This document shows positions 25,687-33,356 of a stretch of DNA of 64,000 nucleotides, piece by piece. Below the pieces are notes generated by a model, which did no database searches, was not told where the DNA came from, and was given only the letters and a program-made list of their open reading frames with translations. Where the stretch lies: positions 550,335 through 614,334 of the forward strand of contig NZ_BMUF01000003.1 in assembly GCF_014650055.1 (NCBI RefSeq). The letters are read 5' to 3'. The DNA comes from Streptomyces malachitofuscus. GTDB taxonomy: Bacteria > Actinomycetota > Actinomycetes > Streptomycetales > Streptomycetaceae. Every line of letters starts with the position of its first letter. Positions within the stretch are counted from its first letter, which is position 1. A program made the translations under genes and the position numbers.

Positions 25687-26166
25687 CTACGCGATCAGGA
25701 ACTCCAGCTCGGGTCGATCCCACATCACCGCGGGCGGATTCGCGGCGACGGTTCCGATCGCCTGCGCGCCCAGACCGCGATAGAACCCCTCGGCGGGAGG
25801 GTGCGACACGACGCGGACGCGGTCGACGCCCGCCGTGTGTGCCTCGGACTTCATGTGGCCGACTAGCAGGCGCCCGATGCCACGACCCTGTGCTTCGTCC
25901 GCGACGAAGAGCAGGTCCAGCTCCGGCGGTGCGAGGACCAACGCGTAGAAGCCGAGCACCCGCCCCGCCGGATCCGACGTGTCGACAGCGACGAAGACCC
26001 GGTGACTCTCGATGTAGTCCGGGCCCACGCGATAACCGGCGACCATCGCCGCGTACGGCCCCTCGTAGGCGCGCGACCTGCGCACGAGCTGCGTGAGCCG
26101 CTTGGCGTCCCGGGCGACCGCCTGCCGTACGGCGACCGTGCGGGGCTTCCATGTAATGGCCGACAT
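25687..26166 (-). CDS. GNAT N-acetyltransferase
   Basis: A 159-aa single-domain GNAT enzyme. The acetyl-CoA pyrophosphate loop is seen as EAQGRGIGRLLV (about 109-120), preceded by LDLLFVAD and followed by VVSHPPAEGFYRGLGA, the usual strand 5/helix 4 region. The acceptor is unknown. The start at 26166 has only a weak upstream site. It is separated by 126 bases from the MHS gene and read in the same direction, and lies divergent to the azoreductase. Confidence 0.85.
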   Translation of the reverse strand: MSAITWKPRTVAVRQAVARDAKRLTQLVRRSRAYEGPYAAMVAGYRVGPDYIESHRVFVAVDTSDPAGRVLGFYALVLAPPELDLLFVADEAQGRGIGRLLVGHMKSEAHTAGVDRVRVVSHPPAEGFYRGLGAQAIGTVAANPPAVMWDRPELEFLIA

Positions 26167-26308
26167 TGCCTAGAGGGTACTACATCGGGATGCCGACGTT
26201 CATGTCCCGGGCAGCGGTGACGATGTTCACGGCAGGGCCGGCGCTTTGGCCGTGCTGATAGCGCAGCCGAATGCATGGCCCTCGTCGGCGACAACGGCAT
26301 CATTAAGC

Positions 26309-26325
26309 ACTTACTAGAAGTAAGT
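26309..26325. promoter_or_regulatory. Candidate HxlR/YodB-type operator before the azoreductase
   Basis: ACTTAC-TAGAA-GTAAGT is a perfect 6-base inverted repeat about 105 bases upstream of the azoreductase ATG. Operators of DUF24/HxlR redox regulators such as YodB, which controls azoR1 in Bacillus, are AT-rich TACT-AGTA palindromes of this form. The octamer GTAAGTAG at its right edge recurs at 39329-39336 before the HxlR gene of this window. Confidence 0.5.
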
Positions 26326-26430
26326 AGCTAACGGGCACTTTGGCGGGTAGGTGGCGGCGGGGCCACTGTGAACGCAGGCGCTTGCGAGCCGCCCGATCTG
26401 ATCATCCGTACAGACCTGGAAGCACACACC

Positions 26431-27084
26431 ATGGCAACCCTGCTGCACATTGACTCCTCCCTGAACCCCGGCACCACCTCGAAGTCCCGCACCGTGGCGA
26501 TGAGGTTCTGCGACGCCTGGCGGGAGCAGCACCCCGACGGAGAGGTCATCCATCGTGACCTTGCCGCGGAGCCCCTGCCGCACCTGGATCAGCACGCCTT
26601 CTCCGCAGCCTTCGTGGAGGCCGAGGCGCGTACACCGGAACAAGCGGCGGCGATGGCCCGCCGTGTACGGCTCATCGAGGAACTCGAGCGGGCCGACGCC
26701 GTGCTCCTGGGCGCACCGATGTACAACTTCACGATTCCCTCGACCCTCAAGGCGTGGATCGACCACGTCCTCATGGTCGGACGCACGACCGGAGACACCT
26801 CCAGCGTCAAGGGCCTCCCGGTGACCGTCATCGCCAGCCGCGGTGGGTCGTATGCGCCGGGCACGCCCAGGGAAGCGTCGGAGTACGTGCAGAACTACCT
26901 GCAGTCCATCCTCAACGAGTACATGGGCCTCGAACTGGACTTCATCGTGCCGGAACTCACGGCCGCGCACTCCAACCCGGACATGGCCCAACTCATCCCG
27001 CTGGCCGAGAAGTCCTGGGCACGCGCCCTGGACGACGCCGTCCTGAAGGGCAAGGAGATCGCTCAGCGCGTCACCGCCGCCTGA
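26431..27084 (+). CDS. FMN-dependent NADH-azoreductase/quinone reductase
   Basis: A 217-aa flavodoxin-fold enzyme reducing quinones and azo dyes by two-electron transfer. MATLLHIDSSLNP begins the first strand, APMYNFTIPSTLKAWID is the FMN-binding loop and SRGGSYAPGTP lies after the third strand; all match AzoR proteins, whose length is about 200-210. The ATG at 26431 is preceded by CTGGAAG; an ATG at 26368 in frame has no site. The palindrome at 26309-26325 suggests control by a thiol-sensing HxlR protein. It probably protects against quinone stress. Confidence 0.9.
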   Translation: MATLLHIDSSLNPGTTSKSRTVAMRFCDAWREQHPDGEVIHRDLAAEPLPHLDQHAFSAAFVEAEARTPEQAAAMARRVRLIEELERADAVLLGAPMYNFTIPSTLKAWIDHVLMVGRTTGDTSSVKGLPVTVIASRGGSYAPGTPREASEYVQNYLQSILNEYMGLELDFIVPELTAAHSNPDMAQLIPLAEKSWARALDDAVLKGKEIAQRVTAA

Positions 27085-27101
27085 CATCTTCGGTAGCGCA
27101 C

Positions 27102-27135
27102 CGTGCTGCTCCCCCTCACCGGGCCGGGCAGCACG
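27102..27135 (+). terminator. Probable terminator of the azoreductase gene
   Basis: CGTGCTGC pairs with GCAGCACG (8 bases) around a C-rich/G-rich loop that could extend the stem (CCC..GGG), 17 bases after the stop. There is no U tail, as is common in Streptomyces. It also separates this gene from the convergent regulator gene ending at 27347. Confidence 0.45.
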
Positions 27136-27346
27136 TGTTCGCCCGGCCGCTGCCGGCGGCACGGCGAACACCGGGACGGCCCTGAACACGCCGATCAGGC
27201 CTGCCCAGGAGTCCGGGCAGGGCGGGGCGTCTCATGCCTCGTACACCCTCCCGGCCGTCAACGACCCCGGCCGGCGCCATCCTGGCCCGTGCTTCGTGTC
27301 CGCCCGCGACACGTCCGTCTCACGCCCGTGGTGGCGGGGGAGGGGA

Positions 27347-29731
27347 TCATGCCGGGGTCTGCGTGTCCTGTTCGGTCCAGATGGTCTTGCCGGTGTCGCT
27401 GAACCGTGTGCCCCATCGCTGGGTGAGCTGCGCAACGAGGAAAAGTCCTCGCCCTCCTTCGTCGCCGGTGCGGGCGTAACGCAGGTGGGGAGCCGTCGTG
27501 CTCGCGTCGGACACCTCGCAGATCAGCGCCTGGTGATCGCGTATGACACGCAGGTGTATGGGGCCTTCGGCGTAGCGGATGGCGTTGGTGACCAGCTCAC
27601 TCACCACAAGCTCGGTGACGAACCCCGTCTCCTCCAACCCCCAGACGGCCAGCTGGCGCTGCACGAGGCTGCGGGCGGTGGCCACGATCGCAGGGTCGCT
27701 GGGCAGATCCCACGTGTGTACCTGGTCGTTGTCCAGGCGGTGCGTGCGGGCCAGCAGGAGAACCGTCCCACTGGGCGTGTTCCCGACGTCGGGGGAGGAC
27801 GCCACGATGGTGTTGCGCAGATCGTCCAGCGGTGTCCCGGTGGCCGAGGCCATGGGGCCTGCGAGCCATTCCGGCGGCCGGCCGTCGCGGGCGGTGGGGG
27901 CGCTGTGCGTGAGGTCCGGTGTGTAGAAGGCGATCACACTGCCGTCGGGCAGATCGAAATCCGCGTCGGCGAAGTGCCGCTCATCGGTGCCGAGTGGCTT
28001 GCCGACCGGCACAGGAAGGGTCCTGACCGTACCGCCGGGCTCCGCGACGGCGGGAGGGAGGTGCCCGGCGACGGCCAGCGACAGACGGCCGGACACGGGG
28101 TCGTAGAGGCCGTACACGCAGCGGATCTCCGCGACGGAGGAGGCGTTCCCGTGCCGGAAGGCGCCCTCCTCAGGGTCGGCCATCTGCGCGACCAAGGTGT
28201 CCAGACGGGCCAGTACCTCATCCGCAGTCAGATCCAGGCTTGCCAGCGTGTGCACCGCTGCCCCCAGCCGGCCGATGGAGGCGGCCCCAGGCAAGCCGGC
28301 CTCGGTCGTTTCCCCCAACACGAAGGCGACGCGGGCTCCGGACACCGGGATGACGTCGAACCAGTGGGCGCCCGCGGAGGCGGGAGCGAAGTAGTGGCTC
28401 GTCGTGACGGCGCTCTGCTCGGCGGTGCGGCGGCGAAGCATCTGGTGCTGCAGCGTCCGCGCCACGTTGTGCTCGCGCACATAGCGGCGCGCGTTGTCGA
28501 TGCTCAGGGCCGCCCTGGAGGCCAGATCGCGGGCTGTGAGGCTGTCGAAGTCGGAAAAGGAGCTTCCCGACCGAAGACGATAGAGCGTCACGGCACCCAC
28601 GACGCCACCGCGGGCCTTCATCGGTGCTACAAGGCAGGGCACGGGCCGACTGCCGCTGGTACTCCGGTACAGCGGTTCCCCGTCGTCGGCGGGGATCAGG
28701 ACCTCGGACCGGTAGGGGGCGTCGCCGACACGCTCTCCCGTGGCGATCGGGTACGGGAACCTGGGACGGCGTCGCTGCCGGTCGCCTGCCGGGGCGGCAT
28801 CGTCACCGCTGTACCGCAGACCCACGCGTCGCAGGTCGGGATGGTTCGGATCGGGTTCCTCCCCTACGAGAACCGGTGCGAACACGTCGACCGTGGCAGC
28901 GTCGGCGAAGCGCGGCACCGTGACATCCGCGAGCTGCTGACCGGTCTCGACCACACTCAGGGACGTGCCGATCACCGCGCTGGCGTCCGCGAGCAGTGCG
29001 ATGCGTTCCTCCGCGATGCGCTGCTCGGTGATCTCCACCGCTGTCGTGGCCAAGCCCAGCACGCGCCCCTGGGCATCCTCCAACCTGAAGATCGAGTTTG
29101 CAAAGACATGCTCGTGCTCGGGATCGTCCGGGGGACGACCTCGCTTGTCGAAGCCCAGCACCGGTACCCCGGACTCCAGCACCTGCCGCATGTGCACTTC
29201 GAACTCCTCCGAGTTCGACTCCGGCCACACCTCGTGCGGCGTCAGACCGAGAGAGCGGGGGCCGAATACCCCCTGCATCCCCTGCGCCGCCGGGTTGAAC
29301 TGGCGAAGCCGCAGGTCACTGTCGTACACACACAAGCTGGACGGTGCCTGCGTGAACAGGGTCTCGAGCACCGCAGGCCCCACCCTGTCACCATGTTCGC
29401 CCGCAGTCACGGGCGTGAGGGCCACCGCCCAGCCGCCGGGAACGTCATCGGCAGGCCGGATACGCACGTGACAGGCCTCGGTGTGCCCGTCCCTGCCGTG
29501 CACCAGAACCGGAGCGGTGGTGTCCGTGCCTTCGCCCGGCGCGTCGCCGCGGGGGGACAGAAGACGGGCGAACGGTTCGCCGAGTATTTCCGAGGCCGTG
29601 AAGCCGACCAGGGATCGGGCAGCCCCGCTCCACCGGGCGATCATCCCGTGCTGGTCGACTGTCAACTCGGCCGTCGAAAGCCGCCGCGTCAGCGACCTCT
29701 CCGAGCCGTCATGTGGGGTGCTCACCGCCAT
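27347..29731 (-). CDS. PAS-GAF-SpoIIE-HATPase regulator with degenerate phosphatase motifs
   Basis: A 794-aa sensor. The ATG at 29731 has an AGAGGGGAC site; an open frame continues upstream but lacks coding character. Order: PAS (about 12-95), second PAS with ITEQRIAEERI exit helix (about 115-245), GAF (about 255-410), PP2C/SpoIIE-like domain (about 430-665) and a C-terminal anti-sigma-kinase HATPase (about 670-790) with N-box SELVTNAIRY (Asn717) and G-box DEGGRGL. The PP2C motifs that should hold metal ligands are altered: GETTEAG at 473-479 instead of GDV.GHG, YTPDL at 603-607 instead of YTDGL, and NTPSG at 651-655 instead of TDD. The phosphatase is probably inactive while the kinase looks intact. 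Confidence 0.88.
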   Translation of the reverse strand: MAVSTPHDGSERSLTRRLSTAELTVDQHGMIARWSGAARSLVGFTASEILGEPFARLLSPRGDAPGEGTDTTAPVLVHGRDGHTEACHVRIRPADDVPGGWAVALTPVTAGEHGDRVGPAVLETLFTQAPSSLCVYDSDLRLRQFNPAAQGMQGVFGPRSLGLTPHEVWPESNSEEFEVHMRQVLESGVPVLGFDKRGRPPDDPEHEHVFANSIFRLEDAQGRVLGLATTAVEITEQRIAEERIALLADASAVIGTSLSVVETGQQLADVTVPRFADAATVDVFAPVLVGEEPDPNHPDLRRVGLRYSGDDAAPAGDRQRRRPRFPYPIATGERVGDAPYRSEVLIPADDGEPLYRSTSGSRPVPCLVAPMKARGGVVGAVTLYRLRSGSSFSDFDSLTARDLASRAALSIDNARRYVREHNVARTLQHQMLRRRTAEQSAVTTSHYFAPASAGAHWFDVIPVSGARVAFVLGETTEAGLPGAASIGRLGAAVHTLASLDLTADEVLARLDTLVAQMADPEEGAFRHGNASSVAEIRCVYGLYDPVSGRLSLAVAGHLPPAVAEPGGTVRTLPVPVGKPLGTDERHFADADFDLPDGSVIAFYTPDLTHSAPTARDGRPPEWLAGPMASATGTPLDDLRNTIVASSPDVGNTPSGTVLLLARTHRLDNDQVHTWDLPSDPAIVATARSLVQRQLAVWGLEETGFVTELVVSELVTNAIRYAEGPIHLRVIRDHQALICEVSDASTTAPHLRYARTGDEGGRGLFLVAQLTQRWGTRFSDTGKTIWTEQDTQTPA

Positions 29732-30065
29732 CAGTCCCCTCTGCGTCCCCGTCTGCCAGAATCGCGAAGCCCGCCACAGGAGGTACCCGCGACGCCCAGG
29801 GAGATCCCAAGTGGTGGACTCGCAGCCGTCCGGACTTCGGGCGCGGTGCCCCGCTTGCCTCGGCACGGGGCCGCGCGCCGCACAACAGCGGCGCGGCACG
29901 GCGACCGCTGCACCGCGGCTGCCTTGCCGGCGCCGCTGGACACGAGCGCCGACCGGAGCCCTGTCACCACCGCGGCCCGGGACACCAGCGCCCCGCATGC
30001 GCCGGAGAGCCGGACCACCCGTACAACAGCTCGGCCATCGGAGCTGTACGACGACGGCGAATCGG

Positions 30066-31190
30066 TCACTGCTGTGCGACGTCCTTGTGGATGCGGGCCA
30101 CGGAACCGGTGAGCGGCGCGCCGCCCCCTCCTCTGCGCGACGCAACCAGCTCGGCGACGATCGAGACCGCGGTCTCCTCCGGGGTCCGTGCTCCCAGGTC
30201 CAGGCCGATCGGCGCGCGCAGCCGGGCGAGTTCCTCGTCCGTCACGCCGACCTCTCGCAAGCGCCGGACGCGGTCTTCGTGGGTACGGCGCGATCCCATG
30301 GCCCCGACGTAGGCCACCGGCTGTCGCAGTGCGTGTGCGAGCAGGGGCACATCGAACTTGGCGTCATGCGTCAGCACACACAACACGGTCCGATGGTCGA
30401 CACCGGTGCTTTCGAGGTATCGATGCGGCCACTCCACGACCACCTCGTCGGCCTCCTGGAAGCGGCGGCGGGTGGCGAAGACCGGGCGGGCATCGCACAC
30501 CGTCACGTGATAGCCGAGAAATTTCCCCAGCCGCACCAGGGCGGCCGCGAAGTCGATGGCCCCGAAAACGATCATGCGCGGTGGTGGAGCACTGACCTCC
30601 ACGAGCAGGCGCAGGGGCTGACCGCAGTACGAGCCGTCCGCGCCCACCGTGATGGTGGAAGTATGTCCGACGTCCAGCAGTGCACGGGCCTCACCGGCAA
30701 CGACGCGATCGAGTTCGACGTTCCCGTCGAGGGTGCCCTCCATCGAGCCATCGGCCCGCAGTACCAGAACGCGGCCGATGTACGGCTCCGGTCCGTCGAT
30801 CACACGCGCCAGGGCCACGGCTTCGTCAGCGCACACCCCCGCCAGGGCGGACGCCAGGAGCGGACGGTGAGAATCAGACCGCCGGACGGGGACGGTGAGG
30901 ATGTCGATCACACCACCACACGTGAGACCCACAGCAAAGGCGTCCTCATCGCTGTAGCCGAAACGCTGGACCAGGCTGCGCCCACTGTGCAGGGACTCCT
31001 GGCACGCCTCGTAGACCGCTCCCTCGACGCATCCGCCGGAGACCGAGCCTACGGCCGTTCCGTCGGCATCGACGGCTAGCGCCGCACCGGGCATGCGCGG
31101 CGCGCTGCCACTCACGGAGACCACGGTGGCGACGGCGAAATCCCGGTCTGCTTTGATCCAGCGGTACAGATGCTCCGCAACATCCAACAT
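30066..31190 (-). CDS. XdhC/PaoD-type molybdenum cofactor chaperone
   Basis: A 374-aa protein that in this family binds and sulfurates molybdenum cofactor and inserts it into xanthine-oxidase-type enzymes. The N-terminal XdhC/CoxI domain shows SGSAPRMPGAALAVDADG and SVSGGCVEGAVYE; the C-terminal Rossmann domain has MIVFGAIDFAAALVRLGKFLGY, VLTHDAKFDVPLL and YVGAMGSRRTHEDR. The ATG at 31190 is preceded by CAGGAGCTGGAG. It is divergent to the paoABC-like genes at 31850-35569, its likely clients. The stop at 30066 faces no close neighbour. Confidence 0.9.
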   Translation of the reverse strand: MLDVAEHLYRWIKADRDFAVATVVSVSGSAPRMPGAALAVDADGTAVGSVSGGCVEGAVYEACQESLHSGRSLVQRFGYSDEDAFAVGLTCGGVIDILTVPVRRSDSHRPLLASALAGVCADEAVALARVIDGPEPYIGRVLVLRADGSMEGTLDGNVELDRVVAGEARALLDVGHTSTITVGADGSYCGQPLRLLVEVSAPPPRMIVFGAIDFAAALVRLGKFLGYHVTVCDARPVFATRRRFQEADEVVVEWPHRYLESTGVDHRTVLCVLTHDAKFDVPLLAHALRQPVAYVGAMGSRRTHEDRVRRLREVGVTDEELARLRAPIGLDLGARTPEETAVSIVAELVASRRGGGGAPLTGSVARIHKDVAQQ

Positions 31191-31849
31191 CTCCAGCTCC
31201 TGATGTGTGGAGTCGGCCCGCCGCACGCGCGGTACGAGACGGCCGTGGCGTCGCAGCACCGCCACCGAAGACGGCGGGAAAGAAACGGACAGGCGCGCGT
31301 AGAACCAGCCTAAGGGGCCACGTCTTCGGTCGCCCGGGGCCCACACGCAGAGACGCTGCCCCGCGACTCATCCAGTGTGTCGCGCCCACACGGAGAGCGC
31401 CTAAGGAAACCAGACTCCTGTGACCGGCCACTCCCGTTGAGTCCACCGAGCGGGCAACCCTGCGCCTGGTTCCCAACTCGCTCCCGCTGCCCGAAGGTTG
31501 TCAGTCAGTCGGCTGCGCTCCAGCCTTTGGCGGTGCCGAGTGGAACCGCCACCCTGACGGCCTTCTCGGGCAGATCGCCTTTGGTGTGCCCACCGCAAAG
31601 CGGACCCCACTGGCACAGGTGCCGAAGGTGGCTGCGCGCACAGGAGCCGGACCCGTGCGCCGCCGGGCCCAGAAGGCCCCACCTGACACAGCTGAGAACG
31701 CAGCGGGTACCGGTCTCCGCTTCCCGTTCAACGCTGCGCGTTGCCACGAATGGCGGACCGCTATGCCCGGTTTTAGCATCGACCAGAAACCACTCTGGTT
31801 GACAAGGCGCGCTCCTGCTCTAGAGCAAACTCCCATGAATCGAGGCGCT
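31191..31849. other. Divergent region between xdhC-like gene and paoABC-like operon
   Basis: About 660 bases in which I support no gene; open frames here have poor starts and mixed codon use. It should hold promoters for both directions. The best site is a TTGACA box with a palindrome at 31799-31826. Confidence 0.5.
31799..31826 (+). promoter_or_regulatory. Candidate promoter/operator of the paoABC-like operon
   Basis: TTGACA (31799-31804) is followed after 16 bases by TAGAGC, which lies inside the 10-base perfect palindrome GCTCTAGAGC (31817-31826). A repressor at the palindrome would cover the -10 box. The start codon is 23 bases downstream, leaving a short leader. The -10 match is imperfect. 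Confidence 0.4.
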
Positions 31850-32380
31850 ATGAAGCATGTCGACACGCCGACGCGCCCTGGCGAAGCGACATCAGAAATT
31901 CCGGACGTAGAAGTCACGCTCAATGTCAATGGTGATCCTTACCGCATGCGGCTCGACTCCCGTGTGACGCTCCTGGACGCCCTGCGCGACCACCTGGGGC
32001 TCACCGGCGCGAAGAAGGGATGTGATCAAGGTGCGTGCGGCGCCTGTACCGTCCTGGTGGACGGAAAGCGCATCGTCTCCTGCCTCGCTCTGGCTGCTCA
32101 GTACGACGGTCGCGAGATCACCACGCTGGAAGGGCTCACCGACGACGGCGAGCCGCATCCGCTGCAGAAGGCGTTCGCCCGTCACGATGCTTTCCAGTGC
32201 GGCTACTGCACGCCGGGACAGATCATGTCCGCCGTCTCCCTGCAAGCCGAAGGCCGCGCGGGCACGGACGCGGACATCTGCGAGTTCATGAGCGGAAACA
32301 TCTGCCGCTGCGGCGCCTATCCGAACATTCGCGCAGCGATCCGCGACGTCGTTTCGGAGGCGAACGATGCGTCCGTTTGA
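31850..32380 (+). CDS. Aldehyde oxidoreductase, [2Fe-2S] subunit (PaoA/YagT-like)
   Basis: A 176-aa electron-transfer subunit. The plant-type ferredoxin cluster uses Cys58, Cys63, Cys66 and Cys78 (GCDQGACGAC...SC), and the helical second cluster uses Cys117, Cys120, Cys152 and Cys154 (CGYCTPG, CRCGAYPN). The ATG at 31850 has a GAGGCG site; 31835 is an alternative. E. coli PaoA carries a Tat signal for the periplasm; none is present here, so this enzyme should be cytoplasmic. The stop overlaps the next gene by 14 bases, giving a coupled three-gene operon. Confidence 0.92.
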   Translation: MKHVDTPTRPGEATSEIPDVEVTLNVNGDPYRMRLDSRVTLLDALRDHLGLTGAKKGCDQGACGACTVLVDGKRIVSCLALAAQYDGREITTLEGLTDDGEPHPLQKAFARHDAFQCGYCTPGQIMSAVSLQAEGRAGTDADICEFMSGNICRCGAYPNIRAAIRDVVSEANDASV

Positions 32381-33356
32381 GTATGTCCGGCCCGCCGAGA
32401 CCGAGCAGGCGGTGGCAGCCGTCACCGCAGACCCCCGCACGTCCTTCCTGGCCGGCGGCACCACCCAGCTCGACCTCATGAAGGACGGCGTCCTGGATCC
32501 GCAGCGGCTGGTCGACATCACCAGGCTGCCTCTCAAGGGCATCATGCACGCCGACTCGAGGGTGCACGTCGGCGCGCTGACGACGATGGAGGAACTTGCC
32601 GCGGACCCGATGCTGCGCGAACGGCTTCCCTTCGTGCGGGAGGCGCTCCTGCTCGGGGCCTCCACGCAACTGCGCAACATGGCCACGATCGGCGGCAACC
32701 TGCTGCAACGGGCACGGTGCCGGTACTTCCGTGATCCGACCGTCGCAGCGTGCAACAAGCGCAACCCCGGCTCCGGATGCGCCGCCATCCACGGCATCCA
32801 GCGCATGCACGCGATATTGGGCACGAGCGACCAGTGCATCGCCTTGCATGCGTCTGACGTAGCCGTTCCTTTCGTGGCGCTGGACGTCGTCGTCCACGTA
32901 CAGGGGGTGGACGGCCCACGCGCCATCCCACTGACTCAGTTCTACCGTGAGCCCGGCACGACACCCCACATCGAGAACGTGCTGAAACACGGCGAACTGA
33001 TCACGGAGGTCGAGATCCCCCTTCTCCCCGAGGGAGTGCTCTCGCACTACCTGAAGGTGCGCGACCGCGTGTCCTACGAGTTCGCTCTCACCTCCGCCGG
33101 CGTGGCCCTGCAGATGGAGGGCGACATCATCCGTGAAGCCCGGATCGGCCTGGGCGGAGTGGGGACCGTTCCCTGGCGGGCATGGAGCGCCGAGGACGTG
33201 CTGCGCGGCGCTACGGTCAGTGCCGAAAGCTTCCAGGCGGCAGCAGAAGCAGCTCTGGAGGGGGCCCGGACACTGCCCGGTACCGCGTTCAAGGTGGAGC
33301 TGGCCAAGCGCACCCTGGTGCGCACGCTCGAGACCGTGGCAGGAGCCTCGTCATGA
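32367..33356 (+). CDS. Aldehyde oxidoreductase, FAD subunit with [4Fe-4S] insert (PaoB/YagS-like)
   Basis: A 329-aa FAD-binding subunit of the CO dehydrogenase M/xanthine dehydrogenase FAD family: FLAGGTTQLDLMKDG and ATIGGNLLQR bind FAD. Between them and the C-terminal domain lies RCRYFRD...CNKRNPGSGCAA...SDQC, with Cys118, Cys129, Cys138 and Cys157 placed as in PaoB of E. coli, where they hold an extra [4Fe-4S] cluster. This separates it from ordinary xanthine dehydrogenase. Its ATG lies within the preceding gene and its TGA overlaps the next ATG. Confidence 0.92.
   Translation: MRPFEYVRPAETEQAVAAVTADPRTSFLAGGTTQLDLMKDGVLDPQRLVDITRLPLKGIMHADSRVHVGALTTMEELAADPMLRERLPFVREALLLGASTQLRNMATIGGNLLQRARCRYFRDPTVAACNKRNPGSGCAAIHGIQRMHAILGTSDQCIALHASDVAVPFVALDVVVHVQGVDGPRAIPLTQFYREPGTTPHIENVLKHGELITEVEIPLLPEGVLSHYLKVRDRVSYEFALTSAGVALQMEGDIIREARIGLGGVGTVPWRAWSAEDVLRGATVSAESFQAAAEAALEGARTLPGTAFKVELAKRTLVRTLETVAGASS

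Noticed and set aside
27296..30112. A 938-codon open frame on the plus strand
   Set aside because: Antisense to the PAS-GAF-SpoIIE-HATPase gene, which has recognisable domains throughout.
29731..30145. N-terminal extension of the SpoIIE-like gene
   Set aside because: The extension is Arg-rich without domain similarity, overlaps the 3' end of the xdhC-like gene, and the ATG at 29731 has a good ribosome site.
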